Shown: piece by piece, positions 57,010-64,000 of the stretch | How positions within the stretch are numbered: the first letter of the stretch is position 1 | Layout of the letters: every line of letters begins with the position of its first letter | NCBI GenBank assembly: GCA_001828855.1 | Contig: MHZT01000046.1 | Coordinates: forward strand, 97,744-161,743 | DNA: 64,000 bases | Direction of reading: 5' to 3' | Source: Rhodobacterales bacterium RIFCSPHIGHO2_02_FULL_62_130 | Lineage (GTDB): Bacteria; Pseudomonadota; Alphaproteobacteria; Rhodobacterales; Rhodobacteraceae | Program-made: the position numbers and the translations under genes | Notes under the pieces: generated by a model | Databases searched by the model: none | What the model was told of the DNA's origin: nothing | What the model saw: the letters and a program-made list of their open reading frames with translations, nothing else

Positions 57010-57681
57010 TTACTCCGCCCAATGCACGGTTGCGTTGTCCAAGACCACCCGCACGGGGGCCTCAAGCGCGGGCAGCGAGGCCGCCCGTTCAATCGCCGCA
57101 CGCTTCTCCGCGCCGGTGATCAGGATATGGATCGATTTTGCCGATGCCAGAACGGGTGCCGTCAGCGTCACACGCGGCTCACCCGCCGCTTCGGCGCGCA
57201 TCGGCAGCAGGATCGGCGCGTCGGGGGCCAAGGCCTGCGCCAGCAGATCGGCACCGGGGAACAGGCTGGCGGTATGCATATCCGCCCCCATCCCCAGCAG
57301 CAGAACCGAGATCGGCAGATGCGCCGCCACCCCTTCGGCCAGTTCGGCAAGCCGGTCTTCGGGCGCAGGCGCGGGGGCATAGAGCGGCACCAATTGCGCC
57401 GACGCCGCCTTGTCGGTCAGCAACCGTTCCCGCAGCAACCGCGTGTTCGAGCGCGGGCTGTCTTCGCCAACCCAGCGTTCATCGTTCAGCATCACCGCGA
57501 CATTGGACCAATTCAGCGCCACCCCCGACAGGATGTCAAACACCGGCCCCGGCGTGGTTCCGCCCGGCACCGACAGGGACGCGCGGCCTTCGGCATGCAG
57601 CGCAGCCGACAGTTCGGCTGCGATCACATCGGCAAGGCCCAGCATCAGCGCCTCGCGGTCAGGATAGGTTACAAGCTTCAT
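57010..57681 (-). CDS. pgl: 6-phosphogluconolactonase
   Basis: Hydrolyses 6-phosphogluconolactone, the second step of the oxidative pentose phosphate/Entner-Doudoroff route. 223 residues of the DevB-type family: [35 protein letters not shown] and [18 protein letters not shown] are conserved. It overlaps zwf by 4 nt (ATGA). Confidence 0.94.
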   Translation of the reverse strand: MKLVTYPDREALMLGLADVIAAELSAALHAEGRASLSVPGGTTPGPVFDILSGVALNWSNVAVMLNDERWVGEDSPRSNTRLLRERLLTDKAASAQLVPLYAPAPAPEDRLAELAEGVAAHLPISVLLLGMGADMHTASLFPGADLLAQALAPDAPILLPMRAEAAGEPRVTLTAPVLASAKSIHILITGAEKRAAIERAASLPALEAPVRVVLDNATVHWAE

Positions 57682-59132
57682 CCCTTGATCTCGCGCCAGC
57701 GGCGGCCATCGCGGTGCATCAGCATCAGCGCATCCTCCGGCCCCGACGAGCCGGGATCATAGCCCTGCGGCTTGTCGCCCCGCGCGGTCCAGCCTTCGAT
57801 GATCGGATCGGTCCAGGCCCATGCGGCCTCGACCTCGTCCCCGCGCATGAACAGGGTCTGGTTGCCACGGATCACATCCATGATCAGCCGTTCATAGGCG
57901 TCCGGCACATCCTCGGCCTCGTCGCCCAAGGCATCGGCAAAGGACATGTCCAGCGGCACCTGCATCAGCCGCATCCCCCCCGGACCCGGTTCCTTGATCA
58001 TCATCATCAGGTTCATGCCTTCATTGGGCTGCAACCGGATCACCAGCACGTTCTCTTTCCAGCCCGGCGCATCGTCAAAGATCGAATGCGGCGGCTCCTT
58101 GAAGGTGATGGCTATTTCTGACGCCCGCGCACGCATCCGCTTGCCCGTCCGCAAATAGAATGGCGTGCCTTTCCAGCGCCAGTTGGCGATATTGACCTTC
58201 ATGCCGATATAGCTTTCGGTCTTGGAGGCAGGGTTTTCGCTATGCTCGACATAGCCCCCCTCACCACCACCAGCCAGATATTGCCCGCGCACGATATCCT
58301 CGGGCTTGACCGGTTCCAGAGCGCGGATCACCTTCAGCTTTTCATCCCGCACCGCATCGGGGTCAAAGTGATAGGGCGGCTCCATCGCGATCAGGCACAA
58401 AAGCTGCATCATATGGTTCTGCACCATATCCCGCATCGCGCCCGATTTGTCGTAATAGGCTCCGCGCCCGTCCACGCTGACGGTTTCGGCCACGGTGATC
58501 TGCACATGGTCGATATATTCGGATTTCCACAACGGCTCGAACAGGATGTTGGCGAACCGCACCGCCATCAGGTTCTGCACGGTTTCCTTGCCAAGGTAAT
58601 GGTCGATCCGGTAAATCTGCGTTTCGTTGAAATGCTTTGCCAGCACCCCGTTCAGCGCGCGGGCCGAGGCCAGATCGCGCCCGAAAGGCTTTTCCACCAC
58701 GATCCGGCTCCAGGCATCGGCGATTTCATAGGTGTGCAACCGTTCGGCAATATCGCCGAACAGGCTGGGCGCGACCGAGAAATAAAAGGCCCGCACCACG
58801 TTTTCGCGCATCAGGCCTTTCAGCTTGGCCCAGCCGCCATCGCCCACCGCATCGATCGAGACAAAGGCGATCCGCTCCAGAAAGCCCGCAATCGCCACCG
58901 GATCGCGACGTTCAGCCGGAACGAATTCGTCAATTGCCGCCGCCACCATGTCGCGAAAGCCCTGATCCGTCAAATCGGCACGGGCCGCGCCAATGATCCG
59001 GCTGCTTTCCGGCATCTGGCCTGCCAGAAAACGGCGATAAAGACCCGGCAGGATTTTACGGCGCGCAAGATCGCCAGTGCCACCAAATATCACAAGATCA
59101 AAGGCATCAACCGGAATGACACGCGAAACCAT
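57678..59132 (-). CDS. zwf: Glucose-6-phosphate 1-dehydrogenase
   Basis: First enzyme of the oxidative pentose phosphate/Entner-Doudoroff route. 484 residues: coenzyme motif VIFGGTGDLARRK, catalytic region RIDHYLGKETVQNL, and family segment IVVEKPFGRDLASA. First gene of the operon; palindromes of the LacI type lie just upstream. Confidence 0.97.
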   Translation of the reverse strand: MVSRVIPVDAFDLVIFGGTGDLARRKILPGLYRRFLAGQMPESSRIIGAARADLTDQGFRDMVAAAIDEFVPAERRDPVAIAGFLERIAFVSIDAVGDGGWAKLKGLMRENVVRAFYFSVAPSLFGDIAERLHTYEIADAWSRIVVEKPFGRDLASARALNGVLAKHFNETQIYRIDHYLGKETVQNLMAVRFANILFEPLWKSEYIDHVQITVAETVSVDGRGAYYDKSGAMRDMVQNHMMQLLCLIAMEPPYHFDPDAVRDEKLKVIRALEPVKPEDIVRGQYLAGGGEGGYVEHSENPASKTESYIGMKVNIANWRWKGTPFYLRTGKRMRARASEIAITFKEPPHSIFDDAPGWKENVLVIRLQPNEGMNLMMMIKEPGPGGMRLMQVPLDMSFADALGDEAEDVPDAYERLIMDVIRGNQTLFMRGDEVEAAWAWTDPIIEGWTARGDKPQGYDPGSSGPEDALMLMHRDGRRWREIKG

Positions 59133-59160
59133 GGCTTACCTCATCGGTCTGGACGGCGCT

Positions 59161-59183
59161 GTTAGCGCTAACGAAAGCGCTTC
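59161..59183. promoter_or_regulatory. zwf: LacI-type operators before zwf
   Basis: GTTAGCGCTAAC (59161-59172), a perfect palindrome, is directly followed by GAAAGCGCTTC (59173-59183), and TAGCGCC continues. The second shares the AAAGCGCTT core with the sites before the LacI-glk unit at 24739 and 24785. Confidence 0.7.
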
Positions 59184-59237
59184 TAGCGCCAAGCCGCCGC
59201 TAAGTCTAGCCCGCTTGATGCCTTTGGCAAAGGCCAA

Positions 59238-59930
59238 TCAGCCATCATCCATCGGCTCCCAGCGCAGACGCATCAATCCCGGTTCCGCCGCCATGCGCTG
59301 CACGGCCTGCTCCAAGATCTGATCGCTGATGCCCTCACCTGAAACCGTCACGGCAAGCGCCACGGTCCCTTCCGCAGTTTGACCGGAAATCTCGGAAATA
59401 TGCAGCCCTCCAAGGGTCAACATCCGCAAAAGCTGCGCCCGCATTGCGGCTTCCTCATTGGGCAGACAGGTCAGCACCACGCGGTAGGCCCGCGTCAACG
59501 GCACGCCCGCCTTGGTGTTCCGCTTCATCCATTTCACCAAGGGCCGCAGCCCGAGGTTGACGAACACCACCATCCCCGTCAGCGCGACCGCGAAATCCCA
59601 CGCGCCCACCCCCGCCAGCAGGCCCACCGCCGCCGCACACCACAGCGTCGCTGCCGTGTTCAGCCCATGCACGTTGAATCCGTCGCGGAAGATGATTCCC
59701 GCCCCCAGAAAGCCGATCCCCGACACCACCTGCGCCGCCACGCGCGAGGGGCTGGCATCATGCTCGACCAACTGGCTGAACACCACAAAGGCACAGGCCC
59801 CCAGCGCCACCAGCGCATTCGTCCGCAGCCCCGCCATCCGCTGCCGCACCTGCCGCTCGGACCCGATCACGGCGCCGCAGGTCATCGCCACCACGAAATT
59901 CAGTGCCGCCACATCCAGACTGATCGCCAT
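59238..59930 (-). CDS. MgtC/SapB-family membrane protein
   Basis: 230 residues from ATG 59930 (a GTG at 59936 is also possible; ribosome site GGGCAGGGGG). The N-terminal half has four hydrophobic helices with the conserved GAVIGSERQ, GLRTNALVALGACAF, GIGFLGAGIIFRDG and HGLNTAATLWCAAAVG. The C-terminal half is an ACT-like soluble part. The family is linked to magnesium limitation and virulence in some pathogens; here its job is not known. It is the last chromosomal gene before the transposon. Confidence 0.9.
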   Translation of the reverse strand: MAISLDVAALNFVVAMTCGAVIGSERQVRQRMAGLRTNALVALGACAFVVFSQLVEHDASPSRVAAQVVSGIGFLGAGIIFRDGFNVHGLNTAATLWCAAAVGLLAGVGAWDFAVALTGMVVFVNLGLRPLVKWMKRNTKAGVPLTRAYRVVLTCLPNEEAAMRAQLLRMLTLGGLHISEISGQTAEGTVALAVTVSGEGISDQILEQAVQRMAAEPGLMRLRWEPMDDG

Positions 59931-60040
59931 CGCCACCCCCTGCCCTCGAAAGACCCGATGTGAACGGAACCATAGTTAGCACATTTGCACCTGTTAAACC
60001 ATTGATAAACATAGAGCGCTCTTCCGCCCATATCAGTCAG

Positions 60041-60080
60041 GGAAGCATCCATTTCACCGGATGGAAGCATCGATCTCACC
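60041..60080. repeat. Two 18-bp direct repeats at the transposon end
   Basis: GGAAGCATCCATTTCACC (60041-60058) and GGAAGCATCGATCTCACC (60063-60080) match at 16 of 18 positions and are 22 bp apart, the second inside the end of tniQ. Repeats at this place are expected as binding sites for the transposase at the element end. The outermost end (expected to begin TGT) could be near 59960 or 59992 but is not resolved. Confidence 0.55.
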
Positions 60081-62042
60081 AAAACTGCCGATTTCAGCGC
60101 TTTCTGAACAGTTGAGGCCCTTTTCTTCATGGGTTTGACCCTTTTGGGGCCGTCCAATTCCAGCGCCGCCCGCCGCGTCGATCCTGCTCAGAAATGTCTC
60201 AATGTCCTGACGATGATAAAGCCGGATCCCGGCGGCGCTCGGATGCGATACCGGCGACAACCTTCCCTCCAGCACAATGGACGCAGTCTTGGGGTGCACA
60301 CCCATCAACTTCGCGACCTGGCTCAAGGATGCATAGGACGTCAGAAATTTCTCGATGGCTGCGGTGGACACATAGGCCGCCCCTTGGCGACCGACACAAT
60401 CCTCTTTCGGAACGAGGGGGAGGAGCGGCTCTCCGCTTTCAGAAGCGGTCAGTTGTTTAACCGCCAACAGTGTCAGGCCAAGGCGGTCCGCAACCACAGT
60501 CAATCGGTGCAAGTCCGTCCCAGCTCTTGCCCGAGCGAGTACCCGAACCTCGGCCAAGGAAAACCGGAGTCGGTCGATCCGGTGACCTGCCCCGATGAGC
60601 CGGGTATGTTTCAGTTGTCCCTCGATCTGCCAGCGAATGACTTCGACCGTGGAGGACCTGCCCTTGGAGACCCGCGTCAGGTCAAGAAAACCTTCGGACT
60701 CTTCAGCACCGGACTCGGCATGCGAACAAACCAGGGCAAGAAAGCTTGTGATTTCGTCGCGGTTATACGCACCGACAGACAGACCGACGTCCCCCTCCTC
60801 AACCGGCACGACGGACGTGACGAGTTTAGCGGCGGCAAGCTGCTCCGCCTGGGTCTTGCTGCATCCCAGCAAGCCCTTCAGATGGTTCTGCGGAACCGAA
60901 TTCAAAATTCGCGCGATGAGATCTTCACCTGCTTCTGCCGGGAAGACCCACTGGTTAAGCGCTTCGTCATTGGTGTTTGCAGGGATCATGCCCGCCTTCA
61001 GCATCAACCGATAGAGGCGCTTGGGGTTCAGGCCGGTGGCTGCCTTCAGCGAGTTTACGCTATGGACAATGCGGCGTTCGACCTTCTGACCCAAGACAAT
61101 CTCGCCGGGGCCGATCGCGAATGATGAGAGGATCACTTCGCGCAAAAGGTTGCGGATCGGCCCTGCCTCCTCGGGCCTGGCGGTGTATTCCAGCCAGCGA
61201 TAGAGCAGGCCGAACACCGCTTGAGGCCCGGTCCTCCCGCTGCGGCGCCCGGACGTCTGTCGGATCGCCAAAAGGGAATGGGTAATGGCTTCGGCCCGCC
61301 TGCTGCAAATGCCAAAGCCGACATCACCGGCATTTGCCCAATCGATATCGGTGTAGTCGCCGATTTCGGCCGTAGGACCATTTGCCAGCAGCGCCCCGAG
61401 CATTTCACACGCTTTGACTGCCTGCGCGAGGGGTTGCCCATCCAACCAGGCCGCAACATTGCGTTGGCCTTCCAGCCGTGCAACCACATAACGGTGGAGG
61501 CACCCGGCTTGGTGTTTCCCTACCGGGGGCTTGGCTCGCAGGAGCGCCTCATTTCGGGCGCGGAGCAGAGTCAGGTCAAAGGCTTTCACTGCGTCAGGTT
61601 CGGGACATTCCACAAGCTCCGTGTCGTGGACAGGGCAGCTTACCACTGGCCGCAAAAGCCACGACCAACGCAGGCGGCATGCCCCTTGGCCCAGTTCTGG
61701 ATTGCGGGCTTGATCCTCCGCCAGACACTGCGGGCAGAAATGCACTGTCGTCCGGCGCAGTACCGCAACGGACAGGGTTTCTTCGCGGAAAAGGAATTGA
61801 TCATCCGGTAGCCGGCGCAGCGTGTTCCGCCGAAGACGGTCCAGATCGCCTCCAGAGAGCGCGGCAACATTTGCCACGAATTCGTCGGTCCCATCGCGAA
61901 AGGCGGTCAACGGCAAGGCCGTGTAGCGGCAGAATCTACCGACATCCACGCCCGCATGGAAATGCCCGATCCGGGCGAAGTAGCCTTGCGTCACCTCATC
62001 TTCATGGAATGGCAGCGTGGGGAGCAGAATTTCGGCGGTCAC
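60054..62042 (-). CDS. tniQ: TniQ/TnsD-like target-selection protein, long form
   Basis: 662 residues from a GTG at 62042 that overlaps the tniB stop (GTGA). The N-terminal TniQ domain has the family start LLPTLPFHEDEVTQGYFARI and a zinc site Cys103, Cys106, Cys136, His139 (FCPQC, CPVH). It is much longer than the classic TniQ of Tn5053 (about 400 residues); the extra C-terminal part has at least one HTH/excisionase-like segment (SLSQVAKLMGVHPKTASIVL). In Tn7/Tn5053 relatives TniQ/TnsD proteins choose the target. The longer frame to 62156 would overlap tniB heavily. Confidence 0.85.
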   Translation of the reverse strand: MTAEILLPTLPFHEDEVTQGYFARIGHFHAGVDVGRFCRYTALPLTAFRDGTDEFVANVAALSGGDLDRLRRNTLRRLPDDQFLFREETLSVAVLRRTTVHFCPQCLAEDQARNPELGQGACRLRWSWLLRPVVSCPVHDTELVECPEPDAVKAFDLTLLRARNEALLRAKPPVGKHQAGCLHRYVVARLEGQRNVAAWLDGQPLAQAVKACEMLGALLANGPTAEIGDYTDIDWANAGDVGFGICSRRAEAITHSLLAIRQTSGRRSGRTGPQAVFGLLYRWLEYTARPEEAGPIRNLLREVILSSFAIGPGEIVLGQKVERRIVHSVNSLKAATGLNPKRLYRLMLKAGMIPANTNDEALNQWVFPAEAGEDLIARILNSVPQNHLKGLLGCSKTQAEQLAAAKLVTSVVPVEEGDVGLSVGAYNRDEITSFLALVCSHAESGAEESEGFLDLTRVSKGRSSTVEVIRWQIEGQLKHTRLIGAGHRIDRLRFSLAEVRVLARARAGTDLHRLTVVADRLGLTLLAVKQLTASESGEPLLPLVPKEDCVGRQGAAYVSTAAIEKFLTSYASLSQVAKLMGVHPKTASIVLEGRLSPVSHPSAAGIRLYHRQDIETFLSRIDAAGGAGIGRPQKGQTHEEKGLNCSESAEIGSFGEIDASIR

Positions 62043-63151
62043 TTCTTGGACCTCTTCCGTCTCGTCCGGCTTTGCGGCTTCTTGTTGGCCGCGCCGAAAT
62101 CCGTGTCGCTGACCTGCCCGGGCTGGCCGAAACCTGCCGTAGATCGGCTGGCCCAATCGCTCAAGCGGAATGGATTCTCGGGGTTGAAGTAGAGCAGATT
62201 AAGGTCAAAAACCCGCCGGAAATCTTCGATGTCGACCGCAGATGCTCCTTCCTCCAAGGCAAGCACAATCGAGGTGGAGATCAATCGCATCGATCTGCCA
62301 TAGCTGCCGCGACAGCCCTCCAGGATGCGATGTGCAAAATACGGATCCCGGTGGATGCTGGGCGCAAGGCGCAACCCCGCATCAGAACAGAGCCCCTCCA
62401 GAGCGCCACTGATGAGACCGAGCGATGTGGCCTCGGGAAATTGCTCCAGCGGCATGTCGAGCAACCGCCCGGCCAGTTCTACATTTTCTACCTGCTCAAA
62501 GATGAATTTGCGCAGGACAGGGGTGCCGATGACGATGAGACAGAACCCACCACCGTCCTGCACAAAGGTTTTGAGGAAGAGGTTAACCGCCTTGTTGTCA
62601 TAGCCGAGCAGGTTGTGAACCTCGTCCAGGATCAAAATACGAATTCCGGCCAAACGCAGCCGATGGATGGCGAGGTCATGGGCTTCCGGCACCGTCATCC
62701 GCGCCGGAAAGCTTGTAAATCCGGTCGCCTTGCAGAGGTCGGTGTAGACGCTTTTCAGGGTCGCGGCGGTGCGAACACGATGGTAGATGACATGCTTACC
62801 GGGCCTGTTATCGTCGAGCCGTTCGGCGAAAATTCGTTCGATCACCCGCCGAACCAAGGTGGACTTGCCATCCCGGCTCGGTCCAGTGACTGCGATACCT
62901 CCGGTCTCGCCATGGAAAATCTTCGGGTTAGGAAGAAGCCGACCATCGCCCGTGCGGCACAAGACCAACTCAAGGCGGGTGATAAATTCGTTATCCCAGT
63001 CGCTTGACACGTAGCGGTTCCGGATCCGATCGCAGAGGGCGGACAGCTCGCTGTCAGAAGATTGATTGCCGAAGTCAGGTTCCTCGCGCGCAGCTGCTGT
63101 GGTGGCGGCATCGAGTGGAAGTGAATTGGTGGAAAGTGTCATGGCGGTCAT
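62039..63151 (-). CDS. tniB: TniB/TnsC-like AAA ATPase
   Basis: 370 residues. Walker A TGPSRDGKSTLV (about 89-100) and Walker B IRILILDEVHNLL (about 170-182) are clear. This regulator of transposition forms filaments on target DNA and recruits the transposase, by family analogy. It overlaps tniA (ATGA) and tniQ (GTGA) by 4 nt, so the three are one translational unit. The ATG at 63151 was chosen for that overlap. Confidence 0.88.
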   Translation of the reverse strand: MTAMTLSTNSLPLDAATTAAAREEPDFGNQSSDSELSALCDRIRNRYVSSDWDNEFITRLELVLCRTGDGRLLPNPKIFHGETGGIAVTGPSRDGKSTLVRRVIERIFAERLDDNRPGKHVIYHRVRTAATLKSVYTDLCKATGFTSFPARMTVPEAHDLAIHRLRLAGIRILILDEVHNLLGYDNKAVNLFLKTFVQDGGGFCLIVIGTPVLRKFIFEQVENVELAGRLLDMPLEQFPEATSLGLISGALEGLCSDAGLRLAPSIHRDPYFAHRILEGCRGSYGRSMRLISTSIVLALEEGASAVDIEDFRRVFDLNLLYFNPENPFRLSDWASRSTAGFGQPGQVSDTDFGAANKKPQSRTRRKRSKK

Positions 63152-63909
63152 TCCATCGTTCCTGGGATCCATCGGGTATTCCGGCGCCTGTCCCGCTGGG
63201 CGGTGTTTGCGGTCAGCTTTCGCTTTTGTTCAGCGGCAGGTTCTGCGGCGGGCACCTCACGTACAACGCCGTCCTCGTCGTGATCGGCGCCAACCGGCAC
63301 CCCATAAAGCCCATGCGTTTCGGCACTGGTGATTTCGGTCGTGGGTGTCGAAAAGTGGCGCAGCGCCCGATCTTCAGCTTGCTTGAGGCGCTCTTCTGTC
63401 ATGATTTTGCGTCGCAGTTTTCGCCGGGTCGCTATCCGATCTTCAACCAATTCGTCGATCAACTCGCCCGCACGCCGTCGGATCGCGGCGGCCTCGGGGT
63501 TGCGCGCCACGTCATCGCGCTTGAGCAGCAGCATCCATTCATCAACTGACAGGCCGCGGGCACGAGCGTCCATGACCTCGAGGGGCATCCAGACCCGTGG
63601 TTCAACCTCAACTTGAGCCTCACTCATATTCTCTTCCCACCAGCGCACCCGGAAGGCGCGCGTCGGGGATCGCAGCAAGACACGGGCAAAATCTTCCGAG
63701 AAATAGTTGGCATGCATGATGCGAATGCCCGTCCCATGAGCCCGGCGCGTGAGCGTCGTACCGAAGACATGGGTCATCGAGCGCAACCCCGGAACTGGCC
63801 GGCAGCCCATTCCAACCGCCATCTCGTGCCGCCAGAGATCGGCTGGCGTCAGCCCGTCGCGCCCAAGATTTGGGGAATTGTGATAGATATCCACGATCCA
63901 AACGATCAG
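63148..63909 (-). pseudogene. tniA: tniA transposase, C-terminal part only
   Basis: Only the end of a Mu/TniA-type (DDE) transposase is present: after STLIVWIVDIYHNSPNLGRD comes the C-terminal beta-barrel and tail (about 250 residues) with no catalytic DDE residues in view. Homology stops at 63909, where an IS21-like end begins, so the N-terminal DNA-binding and most of the catalytic domain are either displaced beyond the window or lost. A GTG at 63894 could start a shortened product. Confidence 0.75.
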
Positions 63910-64000
63910 TGTTGATTTTCACCCAGAACTGAGCCGGTTTTTTCACCGAGAAGTGAGCCACCTCTGATTATGGATTTCGGTTCATGCTGGGGTCAAGGGT
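63910..64000. mobile_element. End of an IS21-family element inserted in tniA
   Basis: Begins TGTTGATTTTCACCCAGAAC and contains two near-identical 18-bp repeats, TTCACCCAGAACTGAGCC (63918-63935) and TTCACCGAGAAGTGAGCC (63942-63959), 24 bp apart. Multiple end repeats of this kind are typical of IS21-family terminal regions. The istA/istB genes would lie beyond the right edge. Identification is by recall of IS21 ends. Confidence 0.6.

Noticed and set aside
59238..59930. Magnesium riboswitch before the mgtC-like gene
   Set aside because: The short leader (about 110 bp to the transposon) shows no recognisable M-box pattern.
61221..63007. Plus-strand open frames across the transposition genes
   Set aside because: Antisense shadows of tniQ and tniB; the minus-strand genes have clear motifs and 4-nt overlaps.

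Overview
This window is a 64-kb piece of GC-rich chromosome from an alphaproteobacterium, most likely order Rhodobacterales (Rhodobacteraceae/Paracoccaceae; Rhodobacter, Gemmobacter or Tabrizicola-like). The evidence is the gene families and their order: an IscR without the usual cysteine ligands in front of cysteine desulfurase and sufB, a CckA-type hybrid kinase near recA, a GAAC-N7-GAAC type SOS box, an alphaproteobacterial two-domain dCTP deaminase, rpmF-plsX-fabH-ihfA-merR, and the zwf-pgl-pgi cluster. The genus is an inference.

Layout. 1-3.2 kb (minus): Fe-S assembly operon iscR, cysteine desulfurase, sufB and the start of one further gene. 3.3-8.2 kb (plus): hydrolase, small unknown protein, HD hydrolase, icd and typA. 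8.2-13.4 kb (minus): class II amidotransferase, DUF1330 protein, alaS and recA with its SOS box. 13.5-19.8 kb: a sulfotransferase-like gene facing cckA, then an RsmB-like methyltransferase, an SDR and guaB. 20-30 kb: amidotransferase, TehA/SLAC1-type transporter, PhyH dioxygenase, LysR, a kinase-like protein, a LacI regulator plus glucokinase, esterase, 3-methyladenine glycosylase and an MFS carrier. 30-34 kb (minus): squalene/phytoene-synthase-like protein, citramalate synthase, cysS. 34-41 kb: PLP decarboxylase, TPM protein, secreted proteins, an ABC-F ATPase, an OlsB-like acyltransferase, msrB and bamE. 41.3-45.6 kb (plus): DUF177, rpmF, plsX, fabH, ihfA and merR. 45.6-52.5 kb: tRNA-Pro, dCTP deaminase, CoA transferase, cupin, a corrinoid-activator-like protein, and an ECF sigma/anti-sigma/fasciclin unit. 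52.7-55.4 kb: tRNA-Gly, a tRNA remnant, RidA and a glycosyltransferase-like protein. 55.4-59.1 kb (minus): pgi, pgl, zwf. 59.2-64 kb: MgtC-like protein, then a TniA/TniB/TniQ transposition module whose tniA is cut by what looks like the end of an IS21-family element at the right edge.

How the parts fit. Core housekeeping dominates: Fe-S assembly, translation, nucleotide synthesis, SOS response, cell-cycle phosphorelay and fatty-acid initiation. Glucokinase with its LacI regulator (25-27 kb) and zwf-pgl-pgi (55-59 kb) form the upper Entner-Doudoroff route. The intergenic regions before both units carry palindromes with the same AAAGCGCTT core, which suggests one regulon. Intergenic space is short (no gene-free stretch exceeds 300 bp) and is rich in dispersed palindromic repeats. 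The clearest mobile DNA is the Tni module at the right end. The most unusual small segment is the low-GC stretch between tRNA-Gly and a decayed tRNA 3' half at 52.7-53.2 kb. I did not find a convincing new multi-gene defence or biosynthetic system.
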